A DNA stretch of 64,000 nucleotides from a candidate division TA06 bacterium B3_TA06 (GCA_005223075.1 NJBO01000008.1:1-64000); one strand, 5' to 3'; counted from the stretch's first letter, positions 10,401 through 19,382 are shown. Notes: generated by a model not told the origin, from the sequence alone. A program made the numbers and translations.

Positions 10401-11425
10401 GTAAGGTCCGCTTCGTGGATATCATCCCCGGTGTTACCCTGCGTGAGGATGTGGTTGGCACCTCTGAGCGCAAACAGATGATTATCGTCGAGGACCGCGA
10501 GAAACGTCGTCACCCTCAGCTTAAGATCTGCGGTGCTAAAGGTAAGGTGTTGGGACGCTATGAGCTGCCGGCGGGTGCATATCTCCTTGTTGAAGACGGT
10601 GCCGAGATAGGCCCAGGAGAGATACTTGCCAAGTTCCAGCGAGAGATCGGCAAGACTACCGATATCACCGGGGGTCTGCCTCGAGTCTCAGAGCTATTCG
10701 AAGCCAAACACCCTAAGAACCCCGCGATTATTGCAGACATCGACGGAACTGTCCGTATAGATCCACCACAGGAGGGTGTGCGTCGTTTGCGTATACTATC
10801 AGAGTCAGGGACCGAGAAGGAATACAAGATCCCTTATGCCAAGTATCTTCTTGTTGAAGATACAGGCTACGTGAAGGCGGGAGAGAAGCTCTGTGAGGGG
10901 AACATAGATCCTCACGACATCCTGCGCGTAAAGGGACGCATGGCTGTGATGGAGTATCTGACCAACGAGATTCAGGAGGTTTACCGCATGCAGGGTGTAA
11001 GGATCAACGACAAGCATATAGCCCTTATTGTGCGGCAGATGCTTAGCAAGGTAAAGATAGACGATCCAGGAGACTCCACATTCGTGGAGGGAGAGATTAT
11101 CGAGAAGCAGCGTATCCAGGAGGTGAATGATAAGCTTCGCGCTGATGGGGTTGCTCCTGCGACCTTCCATCCCATCCTCCTGGGTATCACAAAAGCTTCT
11201 TTAACCACTAATAGTTTCTTTGCAGCCGCCTCGTTTCAGGAGACCACCAGGGTTCTCTCGATGGCTGCCGTGGAGGGCAAGGTAGATCACCTTACAGGTC
11301 TTAAGGAAAACGTGATCGTGGGCAAGCTGATCCCGGCCGGAACCGGGTTCCCGGGCTTTGTCCTTAAAGATGCAGAAGAAGAGATCATAGAGCAAAGAGA
11401 AATGCCAAAAACGGAGGCCGGATAG
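7394..11425 (+). CDS. rpoC: DNA-directed RNA polymerase subunit beta'
   Basis: 1,343 residues. The N-terminal zinc ribbon ([13 protein letters not shown], then CDRCG), the catalytic Mg-binding motif NADFDGD near residue 450, the bridge-helix/trigger-loop region ([15 protein letters not shown]) and the second zinc site ([15 protein letters not shown]) are all present. The C-terminus has [20 protein letters not shown]. It forms the catalytic core with RpoB. The chosen ATG lies inside the rpoB 3' end and is preceded by AAAGGAGAAGA. Only 2 nt separate it from rpsL. Confidence 0.98.
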   Translation: MPPDRVEGWDFDALRIQIASPEDVRSWSMGEVTKAETINYRTQKPERDGLFCERIFGPVKNYECSCGKYKKVRYKGIVCDRCGVEVTTSAVRRERMGHIELAIPVVHSLFYKVPPSKIGKLLDLSAGQIESIVNYEAYVVLETGSSTYKKLSLIYDEDEYHDVISRYEGLKAGMGTESLLELLRAIDLDDLSAELKSRIKHEVSKRRALLDRLKIVEAFRQSENRVEWMILEVIPVIPPDLRPLVALEGGRYATSDINDLYKRVVVRNNRLKHLMSIKTPDIILKNEKRMLQEALNALFDNEHLSRPVRGRGNRPLKSLSETLRGKQGRFRRNLLGKRVDYSGRSVIVVDPHLKLYECSLPKEMGKELFKPIVLQRLEERKVAQSDRSAKELFRMEAPEMWEVLEEIVKSHPVLLNRAPTLHRVSVQAFYPRLWENRAIGIHPLVCPPFNADFDGDTMSVHVPFTPEAILESSVLLLAPNNILSPANGKPLMVPGQDMVLGIYYLTKQHPGKARDPRPLYDRFEELHLAYENKTMGLFDEIDWLHKGKRVKTTVGRVFLNEVLPEELRFVNKALNRRETVNLIDACFRGFGFRCTAELLDSLKELGFDYATRSGASIGMDDLVEPRVKQKIIGQAMKEAKRYYDAYEKGVITERERYNNVVNMWVNASRELLDYMMNDLTEDQEGFNPLFMLIDSDARGSKDQAKQLAAMRGLMSRPSRRLTGEEVIERPIISSFKNGLTVLEYFLSTHGARKGLTDTALKTAEAGYLTRRLVDVAQDVIVAIEDCGTILGEEVGALREGGKVMEALSERITGRIALQSVQNPITGEAIVYAGEEITEEKAAEIEQVGIEKVRVRSVLTCEAASGVCAQCYGRNPATGRMVEIGEAVGIMGAQSIGEPGTQLTLRTFHYGGVAQRAAEETSMEAKFDGKVGVGKLETVQRSDGAVIVIGEGGTIELTSQKRKATFVVPKGSLLLLKDGEEVGEGTVLFEWEPYVISIIALNPGKVRFVDIIPGVTLREDVVGTSERKQMIIVEDREKRRHPQLKICGAKGKVLGRYELPAGAYLLVEDGAEIGPGEILAKFQREIGKTTDITGGLPRVSELFEAKHPKNPAIIADIDGTVRIDPPQEGVRRLRILSESGTEKEYKIPYAKYLLVEDTGYVKAGEKLCEGNIDPHDILRVKGRMAVMEYLTNEIQEVYRMQGVRINDKHIALIVRQMLSKVKIDDPGDSTFVEGEIIEKQRIQEVNDKLRADGVAPATFHPILLGITKASLTTNSFFAAASFQETTRVLSMAAVEGKVDHLTGLKENVIVGKLIPAGTGFPGFVLKDAEEEIIEQREMPKTEAG

Positions 11426-11427
11426 AG

Positions 11428-11805
11428 ATGCCGACAGTTAATCAGTTGGTTCGTTACGGCCGAAAGATGCCTAAGAGGAGGTCCTCGACAGCCGCGCTTG
11501 AGGGCAATCCGCAGAAACGCGGTGTCTGCACGCGTGTCTACACCACCACACCTAAGAAGCCGAACTCGGCTCTCAGGAAGGTGTGTAAGGTGCGTTTAAC
11601 AACCGGCTACGAGGTAATTGCCTACATCCCTGGCGAGGGGCATAACCTTCAGGAACACTCGGTTGTTTTGATCCAGGGCGGTCGTGTTAAAGACCTGCCT
11701 GGTGTGCGCTACCGTGTGATTCGAGGGGTGTTGGATACCGCAGGCGTCGAAGGCCGAAAACAAGCTCGCTCACTGTACGGGGTGAAGCGACCCAAGAAGG
11801 CTTAA
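11428..11805 (+). CDS. rpsL: 30S ribosomal protein S12
   Basis: 125 residues. It has the universal S12 sequence around the decoding centre: [14 protein letters not shown] and [20 protein letters not shown], with the lysines whose replacement gives streptomycin resistance unchanged. It ends in the basic tail GVKRPKKA. It follows rpoC with 2 nt between and precedes rpsG by 9 nt, joining the rpo and str gene blocks. Confidence 0.98.
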   Translation: MPTVNQLVRYGRKMPKRRSSTAALEGNPQKRGVCTRVYTTTPKKPNSALRKVCKVRLTTGYEVIAYIPGEGHNLQEHSVVLIQGGRVKDLPGVRYRVIRGVLDTAGVEGRKQARSLYGVKRPKKA

Positions 11806-11814
11806 GGAGGCTCT

Positions 11815-12285
11815 ATGGGCAGAAGACGTAGAGCCTCTGTGCGTGAGATCCAGCCGGATCCGCGCTACAACTCAACCCTTGTTGCCAAGTTCATCAACAG
11901 CCTTATGTGGGCTGGCAAGAAGACCGTTGCGCAGAAGATCTTCTACGAAGCGCTGGAGATTATGGAGCGCAAGACGAAGGAAGACGCCTACACGGTTTTT
12001 GAACGCGCGTTCAAAAACGTCAGGCCGGTGCTTGAGGTCAGGCCCCGTCGTGTAGGTGGCTCCACCTACCAGGTCCCGATGGAGGTAAGGTCTAAGCGCC
12101 GCCAATCCTTGGCTGTTAAGTGGATCATCCGCGCGGCTCGCTCAAGAAGTGAGTATCGCATGTCTGAAAGGCTGGCCAACGAGCTCTTGGATGCCTCCCG
12201 TAATCATGGTGCAGCATGCAAGAAGAAGGAGGAGACCCACAAGATGGCCGAGGCAAACCGTGCGTTCGCACACTTCCGATGGTAG
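11815..12285 (+). CDS. rpsG: 30S ribosomal protein S7
   Basis: 156 residues, the normal length. Typical motifs are [20 protein letters not shown] near the start and [14 protein letters not shown] in the middle; the C-terminus is [12 protein letters not shown]7 nucleates assembly of the 30S head. It follows AAGGAGGCTCT. In most bacteria fusA comes next; here the next gene is rplM, 14 nt later. Confidence 0.98.
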   Translation: MGRRRRASVREIQPDPRYNSTLVAKFINSLMWAGKKTVAQKIFYEALEIMERKTKEDAYTVFERAFKNVRPVLEVRPRRVGGSTYQVPMEVRSKRRQSLAVKWIIRAARSRSEYRMSERLANELLDASRNHGAACKKKEETHKMAEANRAFAHFRW

Positions 12286-12299
12286 AGACTGGAGCAGGA

Positions 12300-12716
12300 A
12301 TGAGAAAAGAAACCCATAAATGGTGGCTGGTGGATGCCCGTGACCAGGTTCTGGGTCGTCTGGCAACGCGTATAGCCACGATCTTGATGGGCAAGAGCAA
12401 GCCGACCTACACGCCGCATGTGGATGCAGGCGACTTTGTAGTTGTCGTAAACGCGGACAAGGTTCGTCTGACAGGTAGGAAGGCTGAAAATAAGGTATAC
12501 TACCATCATAGTTTTTATCCCGGCGGCTTGAAGGAAGTCCCATTCAAGAGGATGCTTAAGCGTCACCCGGAGCGTGTGCTGTTCCTTGCGGTGAAGAACA
12601 TGCTGCCAAAGAATAAGCTTCGCGCTCGCAGGCTGGGGAGGCTTAAGATCTATGCATCGGCTTTGCACCCACACCAGGCGCAGAAGCCTGAGATGTTTGA
12701 GATTGGAGGTCGCTGA
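12300..12716 (+). CDS. rplM: 50S ribosomal protein L13
   Basis: 138 residues from the ATG at 12300, which follows GGAGCAGGA. The longer open frame upstream overlaps rpsG and lacks family similarity. Hallmarks are [35 protein letters not shown] and [10 protein letters not shown]. The TGA overlaps the rpsI ATG by one base. The pair rplM-rpsI is a conserved unit. Confidence 0.97.
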   Translation: MRKETHKWWLVDARDQVLGRLATRIATILMGKSKPTYTPHVDAGDFVVVVNADKVRLTGRKAENKVYYHHSFYPGGLKEVPFKRMLKRHPERVLFLAVKNMLPKNKLRARRLGRLKIYASALHPHQAQKPEMFEIGGR

Positions 12717-13102
12717 TGGCAACCGAGCACGCCGTCGGAACCCGCAAGCGTGCAACTGCTAAGATCTGGCTTACCCCAGGCGTAGGTAAATTCACGGCCA
12801 ACGGCAAGGGGCTTGAGGAGTACCTGAAACGTAAGGATCTTTCTCTTACGGCCATTCGTCCGCTTGAGGTAACAGATAGCCTCAAGAGATTTGACGTTCG
12901 CGTTCAGGTTAAAGGCGGGGGGACCTCTGCCCAGGCAGGTGCTATCAGTCTGGGGCTGGCCCGCGCGCTTGCCAAACATGAGCCGGATCTCCAGAGAACC
13001 TTGAAGCACGCCGGACTTCTTACGAGAGACCCTAGAGAGAAAGAACGTATGAAGTATGGTTTAGCTAAACGCAGAAAGAGTTTCCAATGGACAAAGCGAT
13101 GA
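12716..13102 (+). CDS. rpsI: 30S ribosomal protein S9
   Basis: 128 residues. It has GTRKRATAKIWLTPG near the start, the central VKGGGTSAQAGAISLGLARAL motif and the basic C-terminal tail ending in WTKR, whose last Arg reaches the P-site tRNA in this family. It overlaps rplM by 1 nt and rpsB by 4 nt. Confidence 0.97.
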   Translation: MATEHAVGTRKRATAKIWLTPGVGKFTANGKGLEEYLKRKDLSLTAIRPLEVTDSLKRFDVRVQVKGGGTSAQAGAISLGLARALAKHEPDLQRTLKHAGLLTRDPREKERMKYGLAKRRKSFQWTKR

Positions 13103-13857
13103 ATAAAGAGCAAGATAGGGCTGTGGGCGTTCCAGTTGTGTCCTTTGATCTCAAGAACTTGCTTGAGGCCGGTGTACATTTCGGTCACCGGGCCAGGCGC
13201 TGGAACCCGAAGTTCGAACGCTTCATCTACGGGAAGCGCAACGGTATTCACATTATCGACATCCGTCAGACCATTGAGCGTTTGCGGCTCGCTTACGAGG
13301 CGGTCGGTTCGATACTTGAGACTGGCGGCGATGCTATCTTCGTGGGAACCAAGCAGCAGGCACGCGAGATAATAACCGAAGAAGCCGGACGCTGCGGCAG
13401 TTACTTCGTGGTTGACCGTTGGGTTGGCGGGCTTCTCACTAACTTTGAGAACGTCTCTAAGCGTGTTCAGCGTTACGCAGAGCTTGATTCGATCATCACG
13501 GGTGAGCAGTTCAAGGAGCTTCCTGAGAAAGAACAGGTGCGACTCATGCGGCTTCACCGCAAGATGAGCAAGCTTTATAAAGGTGTCAGGAACATGGATT
13601 CCATACCTGGGTTGATGTTCGTTGTTGATCCGGTGAAGGAAGCCACCGCGGTAGCCGAGGTCAGGAGACTCAAGATACCGGTTATCGCCTTGATTGACAC
13701 CAACGGCGATCCGGATTCGGTGGACTACCCAATCCCTGGCAACGATGATGCTATGCGTTCGATCAAGCTTGTGACCTCGGTCGTTGCTGATGCGGTTATG
13801 CGTAGCAAGAAGGCTTTTGAGGCTGAGCTTGAGGAAGAAAGCGAGGATAAATCGTGA
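13099..13857 (+). CDS. rpsB: 30S ribosomal protein S2
   Basis: About 252 residues. Typical S2 motifs are LLEAGVHFGHRARRWNPKF, YGKRNGIHIIDIRQT, FVGTKQQAREI, the WVGGLLTNFENV segment and IDTNGDPDSVDYPIPGNDDA. The ATG at 13099, overlapping the rpsI stop (ATGA), was chosen by analogy with the neighbouring couplings; an in-frame ATG at 13087 would add four residues. The C-terminal tail is acidic. rpsB-tsf is the usual pair. Confidence 0.96.
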   Translation: MNKEQDRAVGVPVVSFDLKNLLEAGVHFGHRARRWNPKFERFIYGKRNGIHIIDIRQTIERLRLAYEAVGSILETGGDAIFVGTKQQAREIITEEAGRCGSYFVVDRWVGGLLTNFENVSKRVQRYAELDSIITGEQFKELPEKEQVRLMRLHRKMSKLYKGVRNMDSIPGLMFVVDPVKEATAVAEVRRLKIPVIALIDTNGDPDSVDYPIPGNDDAMRSIKLVTSVVADAVMRSKKAFEAELEEESEDKS

Positions 13858-14447
13858 GCGAGCTGGACGCGATAAAGGAACTGCGGGCGCGGACCGGCGC
13901 AGGGGTGCTTGATTGCAAAAAGGCGATCGCTGAATCTGAGGGTGACATCCAGCGGGCAATAGATGTACTTCGCAAGAAGGGCATTGCCAAGGCCGAATCC
14001 AAGGCGGGACGTGAAGCAAAGGAAGGGATTATTGAAGCCTACATCCATCCTGGTGCGAAACTCGGGGTTTTGCTTGAGCTCAACTGCGAGACGGATTTCG
14101 TGGCTCGCAACCAGGAGTTCAAGAACCTTGCTCATCACATCGCCATGCATATAGCCGCCTCTGACCCTGTCGCTGTATCACGCAAAGACGTTCCTGATGA
14201 GATTCTACAGCGGGAGCGTGAGATATACACCGAGCAGGCCAGGGCTTCAGGTAAGCCGGAACACGTTATAGAAAAGATCGTTGCGGGCCGCCTTGACAAA
14301 TACTACAAGGAGAGCTGCCTTCTCGAACAGCCGTTTGTCAAAGACCCGGATAAGGCGGTTAAGGACGTTATCACGGAGAAGATCGCCAAGATTGGCGAGA
14401 ACATCGTCGTTCAGAGGTTCCAGCGGTTCAAGATCGGAGAAGAGTGA
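13854..14447 (+). CDS. tsf: Elongation factor Ts, short form
   Basis: 197 residues starting at a GTG that overlaps the rpsB stop (GTGA). The N-terminal UBA-like part ELRARTGAGVLDCKKAI is diagnostic, followed by the core (LLELNCETDFVARNQEFKNL, the contact region for EF-Tu). The protein is much shorter than the roughly 280-residue proteobacterial form, because it has only one copy of the core repeat, as in Thermus and some thermophiles. It recycles EF-Tu-GDP. Confidence 0.96.
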   Translation: MSELDAIKELRARTGAGVLDCKKAIAESEGDIQRAIDVLRKKGIAKAESKAGREAKEGIIEAYIHPGAKLGVLLELNCETDFVARNQEFKNLAHHIAMHIAASDPVAVSRKDVPDEILQREREIYTEQARASGKPEHVIEKIVAGRLDKYYKESCLLEQPFVKDPDKAVKDVITEKIAKIGENIVVQRFQRFKIGEE

Positions 14448-14474
14448 GAATCAATAGATTAGAGTGACGTAAAG

Positions 14475-15197
14475 TTGAAGAAGATTAATAAAACGTCTCG
14501 AGATTTGAAGGATGAAGGTCTCCTCCTCAAGTTGAGCGGGGAGGTTTTTTCTCACGCCGAGGTTCTTGATGGGATAGTGGGTGAGATAGCGAATCTTGCC
14601 GGCCGGGTGAGGCTTGCAGTTCTCCTGGGCGGCGGTAACCACGTCCGCGGTGCGTGGTCGGGACTCAGCGGCGAGGCCCGCGTCTTTGCCGATCGCATGG
14701 GGATGATCGGGAGCCTTCTTAACGGTCTGCGGCTTGAGAGCATGCTGCGCGATGCAGGGATTTGTGCCGTTCACATGAGTGCTGTGTCTATAGCATGGGT
14801 CAGCCGTTACGACCCTGTAGGGGCACGGGATGCCTTCAACGATCGGAAGCTACTTATCTTTAGCGGCGGCACAGGCCTGCCTTACTTTTCCACCGACACC
14901 TCGGCTGTGCTGCGGGCGGTTGAGATCGGCGCGCACAGGGTGCTTAAGGGAACAAAGGTGAAGGGGGTTTACTCCGATGATCCGGAAAAGAATCAACAGG
15001 CTCGCTTCTTTAAAGAGCTCAGTTACGCAGAGGCACTCGCGCAGAATCTGGCGGTTATGGACCAGACCGCCTTCTCACTTGCGCGCGAGTACGATCTTAT
15101 TGTTCAGGTTTTTGATGTATTCTGCCCGGAGAACATCGGCCGTATTGTTCGCGGCCACCGGGTGGGAACAATTATCAAAAGAGGAGTTGGCGCATGA
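14475..15197 (+). CDS. pyrH: UMP kinase
   Basis: 240 residues, amino-acid-kinase fold. Motifs seen are LLKLSGEVF near the start, LLGGGNHVRG, ADRMGMIGSLLNGLRL and the C-terminal KGVYSDDPEKNQQARFFKELSY. It phosphorylates UMP to UDP in pyrimidine synthesis. The TTG at 14475 (preceded by AGAGTGA) gives the usual family length; a second TTG at 14505 is possible but lacks a ribosome site. pyrH-frr between tsf and uppS is a classic order. Confidence 0.93.
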   Translation: MKKINKTSRDLKDEGLLLKLSGEVFSHAEVLDGIVGEIANLAGRVRLAVLLGGGNHVRGAWSGLSGEARVFADRMGMIGSLLNGLRLESMLRDAGICAVHMSAVSIAWVSRYDPVGARDAFNDRKLLIFSGGTGLPYFSTDTSAVLRAVEIGAHRVLKGTKVKGVYSDDPEKNQQARFFKELSYAEALAQNLAVMDQTAFSLAREYDLIVQVFDVFCPENIGRIVRGHRVGTIIKRGVGA

Positions 15198-15748
15198 AGG
15201 AAATCCTTAAAGACAGTGAAGCAAAGATGAAGAAGACCGTCGAGTTACTGGCAGGCGAGTTTGCACGTATCCGCACCTCGCGTGCCAACCCTGCTTTGCT
15301 CGAGGGGATAAAAGTCAACTACTACGGGGTTCCTACACCCTTAAAGCAGATCGCCTCTATAGGAGTGCCCGATCCGCGCAGTCTGGTTATCCAGCCGTGG
15401 GACAAGAATGCGCTTGGCGCGATCGAGAAGGCGATACAAGCCTCTGACCTGGGTTTGACCCCGAACGTCGAGGCCAATCTTATCCGTATCTCTATACCTG
15501 CCCTTACCGAGGAGCGGCGCAAGGATCTGGTGAAACTTGTTTCTCGTCTTACCGAGGAGAGCCGGGTTTCGGTGCGTAACATCCGCAGGGAGGCGATCGA
15601 GCAGTTCAAGCGCAAGGAGAAGGACAGCGAGATCAGCGAGGATGATATGCACCGCGGCCAGAAACAGGTGCAGGAGCTTACCGATCGCTACGTCGAGGAG
15701 CTGGACGAGCTCTTCGCCAAGAAGGAGAAGGAGATCCTCGAACAGTAA
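15194..15748 (+). CDS. frr: Ribosome-recycling factor
   Basis: 184 residues, the standard length. Family motifs are ARIRTSRANPALLEGIKVNY, the GVPTPLKQIASI segment, the basic stretch LTEERRKDLVK and the C-terminal VQELTDRYVEELDELFAKKE coiled helix. It splits post-termination ribosomes together with EF-G. The ATG overlaps pyrH by 4 nt; 3 nt separate it from uppS. Confidence 0.97.
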   Translation: MKEILKDSEAKMKKTVELLAGEFARIRTSRANPALLEGIKVNYYGVPTPLKQIASIGVPDPRSLVIQPWDKNALGAIEKAIQASDLGLTPNVEANLIRISIPALTEERRKDLVKLVSRLTEESRVSVRNIRREAIEQFKRKEKDSEISEDDMHRGQKQVQELTDRYVEELDELFAKKEKEILEQ

Positions 15749-15751
15749 GAA

Positions 15752-16477
15752 GTGAGCGTTTCTATTCCCAAGGGCAGGCTGCCTCGTCACGTGGCGATCA
15801 TCATGGACGGCAACGGTCGCTGGGCACGGCGAAAGATGCTTCCGAGGGCGGCAGGTCACTATGAGGGGGTTAAGCGGGTTCGCGAGATTGTCCGGGCATG
15901 CGGTGAATTTGGTATCTCCTATCTCACACTATACACCTTCTCGGCCGAGAACTGGGATCGGCCCCAGAGCGAAGTTAAAGAGCTAATGAAGATGCTTGAA
16001 AGGCTTCTGCGCGGCGAGGTCGAGGAGCTTAACAAAAATAACGTTCGGTTCGAGGCGATTGGTCGGACAGAAGCTCTTCCCTCCAAGGTCCAGGAAGGCA
16101 TACGCAAGATGCACGAGCGGCTTTCAAGGAATACCGGATTGGTGCTTGTTCTGGGGCTTAACTACGGTGGACGTCAGGAGATTGTTGATATGGCTAAAAG
16201 GGCGGCTCAGGCGGCAGCGGAGGGGAAGTTGGATGTCGATTCCATTGATGAGGAAACCTTGGGTTCGTTTCAGTATCTCCCCTGGCTGCCCGATCCTGAT
16301 CTCTTGATTCGCACCGGAGCGGAGAAGCGGATCTCCAACTTCCTTCTCTGGCAGTCGGCCTACACCGAGCTTTACTTTACCGACGTGCTCTGGCCCAACT
16401 TCAAGCGAGAAGAGCTTGAGGCAGCCCTTGCCGACTACGTCGGTCGGGAGCGCCGCTTTGGCCGCGTCAAGGAGTAA
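15752..16477 (+). CDS. uppS: Undecaprenyl (polyprenyl) diphosphate synthase
   Basis: 241 residues from a GTG start. The cis-prenyltransferase signatures are clear: HVAIIMDGNGRWARR with the catalytic Asp, TLYTFSAENWDRP, and RTGAEKRISNFLLWQSAYTE near the C-terminus. It makes the C55 lipid carrier for peptidoglycan and other wall polymers. The 3' end overlaps cdsA, and uppS-cdsA is a widely conserved pair. Confidence 0.97.
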   Translation: MSVSIPKGRLPRHVAIIMDGNGRWARRKMLPRAAGHYEGVKRVREIVRACGEFGISYLTLYTFSAENWDRPQSEVKELMKMLERLLRGEVEELNKNNVRFEAIGRTEALPSKVQEGIRKMHERLSRNTGLVLVLGLNYGGRQEIVDMAKRAAQAAAEGKLDVDSIDEETLGSFQYLPWLPDPDLLIRTGAEKRISNFLLWQSAYTELYFTDVLWPNFKREELEAALADYVGRERRFGRVKE

Positions 16478-17279
16478 GATCTTCAAGGGGAGGTGGCTGG
16501 TATGGGTGGTGCTTATTCCCCTGACGCTCGCGGCTATGGCCGCACCAGTATGGATTGCAGCGATTTATGCCTTGCTGTGGATACTGGCTGCCTCCTTTGA
16601 GTTCCTTCGCCTATACATCAAACCCTTCCGGTTCTATCATCTTCTTTTTCTTATTGCCCCCATACTAATCTGGGCGTATACACTTTTCCTAACCCCTTTC
16701 TCGCTTGCGAGTCATCTTTTTGCAGCATTTGTAATTCAGGTATTACTCTGGCTCCTCTTCTTCCCCTCCAAGCCGGCGCTTATACTGCCTCTACTGATTT
16801 TGCCCCTGTATCTCGGCTTTGTGCCTGTCCACTTTGTTTTACTTAAACAGGAGGTCGTCAGGCAAGGCCTTAGTTACGCCTGGCTTGCGTTTCCGTTTGT
16901 AATGACTTGGGTTAACGACACAGCTGCGTACCTCTTGGGTTCTTGGCTGGGGCGCACACTTTTATGCCCGAAGATCTCGCCCCGCAAGACGGTAGAGGGT
17001 CTGATTTCAGGGATTGTTGTTACCGTAGGAGCCGGTGTTGGATATTCAGCGCTCTTTTTACCCGATCAGCCGTTATGGTGTGGAGTAATTCTTGCGCTTG
17101 CAGTGGCCCTGATAGGTGTTCTTGGCGACTTGCTTGAATCTGCAATCAAGCGTGAACGCGGGGTTAAGAATTCTTCTGAGATACTCGGCGGGCACGGCGG
17201 GTTCCTCGATCGGATAGACAGCCTCATGTTCGGCGTGGCTATCTACTACTACCTCTATCTCTTGATCTTGAGCCTATAA
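16458..17279 (+). CDS. cdsA: Phosphatidate cytidylyltransferase
   Basis: About 273 residues with at least seven hydrophobic segments. The C-terminal CdsA signature is present (SAIKRERGVKNSSEILGGHG followed by GFLDRIDSLMFG). It makes CDP-diacylglycerol for phospholipid synthesis in the membrane. The TTG at 16458 was chosen because GGGAG lies 7 nt upstream and the length matches the family; it overlaps uppS by 20 nt. Last gene of the superoperon; no clear terminator follows. Confidence 0.93.
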   Translation: MAASRSKIFKGRWLVWVVLIPLTLAAMAAPVWIAAIYALLWILAASFEFLRLYIKPFRFYHLLFLIAPILIWAYTLFLTPFSLASHLFAAFVIQVLLWLLFFPSKPALILPLLILPLYLGFVPVHFVLLKQEVVRQGLSYAWLAFPFVMTWVNDTAAYLLGSWLGRTLLCPKISPRKTVEGLISGIVVTVGAGVGYSALFLPDQPLWCGVILALAVALIGVLGDLLESAIKRERGVKNSSEILGGHGGFLDRIDSLMFGVAIYYYLYLLILSL

Positions 17280-17318
17280 GGCAGGCTACGTCTTCGGCAG
17301 AATGAAGGAATAAAATGC

Positions 17319-17347
17319 TTGACATCTTGTTAGAAGTTGTCTATACT
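17319..17347 (+). promoter_or_regulatory. Sigma-70-type promoter of the TIR gene
   Basis: TTGACA at 17319-17324 and TATACT at 17342-17347 are separated by 17 nt. Transcription would start near 17354, leaving a leader of about 135 nt before the TIR gene. This separates the gene from the essential superoperon upstream. Confidence 0.75.
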
Positions 17348-17450
17348 AAGATAGAGAAAGGCCAAGATGAGAGGCAGTTGTTGTATAGGACGACGTAGCA
17401 ATTCGCCACACTACCCAGATCCCCTTCGGCACTTCGCAAACACACAAGAC

Positions 17451-17468
17451 GTTATGTGAAATTCTGGG
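17451..17468. repeat. Left copy of an inverted repeat bracketing the TIR gene
   Basis: GTTATGTGAAATTCTGGG lies 22 nt before the TIR start codon. Its reverse complement matches about 16 of 19 positions of 18376-18394, which begins at the base after the TIR stop codon. Confidence 0.5.
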
Positions 17469-17490
17469 TTAAAAAGAAGGAGGATTAGCT

Positions 17491-18375
17491 TTGAATCAGA
17501 ATAAAATCGCAAAAATATTTATCAGTCATGGTCACAACGAACTGCTGAAACTGAAATTGAAAAATTTTATAGCCGAACGGTTAGGATTGTACCCAGTGAT
17601 ACTTGCTGAGCAACCTGATCTTGGATTGACTATAATAGAAAAACTTGAAAAATACGGCAAGGATTGTGATTTTGCCTTAATTATTCTTACGGCTGATGAT
17701 CAAACCGTTAATGGTGGTATTAGAGCTAGGCAGAATGTTATTCATGAATTAGGATTCTTTCATGGAATTCTTGGTAGAGATAAAGTCTTATTACTAAAGC
17801 AATTTAATGTAGAGTTGTTTGCAAATATATCGGGTCTCATTTATAAAGAATTCGAGGATGATAAAATAGAATCAATTTTTGAAGACATTCGATTTGCCAT
17901 TGAAACAGGCAGTGCACAGAGCAGAGGCGAATCTGTTCCAAAGAAAAAAACTGACGACAGTGAAGAATTTTCTTCGAAAATTTCGAAAAGTATTGATGTA
18001 GTGACTTATGAATGGCCGAAGATTGAACGTCGTAATCTATTGGACGAGATGAAAATGATCACTAAGGGACTTGCTGAAGACATGCAGGTTAAAAGAGTAA
18101 AGAAGTTTCTTGAGGATAAGAGAAAAGACTATGAAAAAAGGCTCAGCGAGGCTGAAGCCGAAGCTGAAAAATCAAAAGAGACATTTAAAGCGGATCCGGA
18201 TCATGGTGGTAAAATGGCAGCCATGATTCTTAGTATATCCACGACTATAGCGCCTAAGAGTACAATTGGATTCATCGACAAACTTTTAAATGAGATATCC
18301 TTTCTGGACTCTAACAATGTAAAGGCCCAAGACATTATAAACCGAATCATCGGACTTTTTGATGAAGAGCAGTAG
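17491..18375 (+). CDS. TIR-like domain protein (predicted nucleotide-binding/NADase) with C-terminal coiled coil
   Basis: 294 residues. The start is a TTG with AAGGAGGAT upstream. Residues 1-140 match the PF10137-type TIR-like domain: IFISHGHNELL near residue 9, ILAEQPDLGLTIIEKLEKY with the putative catalytic Glu50, LIILTADD, and RARQNVIHELGFFHGILGR. Such domains occur as effectors in anti-phage systems and typically degrade NAD. Residues 190-230 are a Lys/Glu-rich coiled coil; the last 60 residues are unrecognised. The gene is visibly AT-rich compared with the superoperon, has its own promoter and is bracketed by inverted repeats, so recent acquisition is likely. The defence role is inference. 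Confidence 0.8.
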   Translation: MNQNKIAKIFISHGHNELLKLKLKNFIAERLGLYPVILAEQPDLGLTIIEKLEKYGKDCDFALIILTADDQTVNGGIRARQNVIHELGFFHGILGRDKVLLLKQFNVELFANISGLIYKEFEDDKIESIFEDIRFAIETGSAQSRGESVPKKKTDDSEEFSSKISKSIDVVTYEWPKIERRNLLDEMKMITKGLAEDMQVKRVKKFLEDKRKDYEKRLSEAEAEAEKSKETFKADPDHGGKMAAMILSISTTIAPKSTIGFIDKLLNEISFLDSNNVKAQDIINRIIGLFDEEQ

Positions 18376-18394
18376 CCCAGAACTTCATAATAAC
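18376..18394. repeat. Right copy of the inverted repeat bracketing the TIR gene
   Basis: CCCAGAACTTCATAATAAC starts right after the TIR stop codon and is an imperfect reverse complement of 17451-17468. Confidence 0.5.
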
Positions 18395-18395
18395 A

Positions 18396-18455
18396 GCGGA
18401 TAAAAGGCTTCGCTACGCTTCGCCTAAATTACCTTCGGCAACTTCTTTTATCCGC
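18396..18455. repeat. Hairpin downstream of the TIR gene
   Basis: An 11-bp perfect stem pairs GCGGATAAAAG (18396-18406) with CTTTTATCCGC (18445-18455) around a 38-nt loop rich in CTTCG. It may end the TIR transcript, but no T-run follows the second arm. The remaining bases to 18515 hold a small GGTTGG/CCAACC hairpin and nothing else recognisable. Confidence 0.45.
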
Positions 18456-18515
18456 ATCCGGCTATCTGAAATAGCGGTTGGTTGTGTCTCCAACCCAAAC
18501 TAGAAGAAGGTCAGC

Positions 18516-19382
18516 ATGAGACGCGGTTGGTTGTATACTACAACACTGATCCTGCTTCTTGCTTGCCAGACCAGGGAGCGTACGGTTGAAGGATCGGTCC
18601 AGTCTCACTTCAGCTCACAGGATGGAATCGAGTGGGTCATCGAGCGCGAGATCGATGCGGCTGGTAAGCGAATCGACGCAGCGATCTATACCTTTACATC
18701 GCGCCCCCTTGCCCAGGCACTTGTGGATGCTCAGAAGCGTGGGGTGAGGGTACGCGTGATCCTTGATCCGTCGAACGCAGGGGGGAGCTACAGTAAGGCC
18801 ACTTATCTTCTTAATAACGGGATAGACGTCAGGGTTGAGCGAGGAGTTGGGTTGATGCATCACAAGTTTGCACTTGTGGACGATTCTATCATCATAACCG
18901 GCTCATTCAACTGGACGGCCTCGGCAGAGACAGATAATGACGAGAACGTGCTGCTCCTTATAGGATTTCCAGCAACATACAGGGCGTATTCACGTGAGTT
19001 CGAGCGTATCTGGCGGGATGCAAAGGTTTGGGAAGAAGGAGAAGGCGAGATCGTCGAGCTTTCTGCAACTGATACACGGGCGCTAAAGAAGAATGCTGGG
19101 GAGAAGGTTGCAGTCATCGGTAAGGTTCTGCGTGTCGGCTACTCGGAGCGTTCGAACACCTACTTCCTTAATTTCTCAGAGGGCAAGAATGGCTTGACCG
19201 TTGTTATCTTCTCCTCGGCGACAGTGAAGTTTGAAAGGCTGGGGATAGACATCACTTCCTACGAGGGGAGGCAAGTCGAGGTCATGGGCGAACTTATCGA
19301 CCATCCCGACTACGGTCTTGAGATCATCTGCGAGGAGCCATCCCAGATACGAGTCTTATCATCCAGGAAAAACTTCTTATAA
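18516..19382 (+). CDS. Phospholipase D-like lipoprotein with C-terminal OB-fold-like domain
   Basis: 288 residues. The N-terminus is a lipoprotein signal ending LILLLAC, so it should be anchored outside the cytoplasm. Residues 30-160 form a single PLD domain with the HxKxxxxD motif (His115, Lys117, Asp122) followed by GSFNWT; one HKD motif suggests a dimer, as in Nuc-type endonucleases. Residues 190-280 (VAVIGKVLRVGYSERSNTYF and later GELIDHPDYG) resemble an OB-fold nucleic-acid-binding domain. A surface nuclease is likely; phosphodiesterase activity on lipids is possible. Confidence 0.8.
   Translation: MRRGWLYTTTLILLLACQTRERTVEGSVQSHFSSQDGIEWVIEREIDAAGKRIDAAIYTFTSRPLAQALVDAQKRGVRVRVILDPSNAGGSYSKATYLLNNGIDVRVERGVGLMHHKFALVDDSIIITGSFNWTASAETDNDENVLLLIGFPATYRAYSREFERIWRDAKVWEEGEGEIVELSATDTRALKKNAGEKVAVIGKVLRVGYSERSNTYFLNFSEGKNGLTVVIFSSATVKFERLGIDITSYEGRQVEVMGELIDHPDYGLEIICEEPSQIRVLSSRKNFL

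Noticed and set aside
12904-14019. 371-residue minus-strand ORF over rpsI, rpsB and tsf
   Set aside because: Long but antisense to three certain genes; no recognisable domain.
18376-18515. Integron attC site after the TIR gene
   Set aside because: A long stem exists, but the paired core sites expected of attC are not both present.
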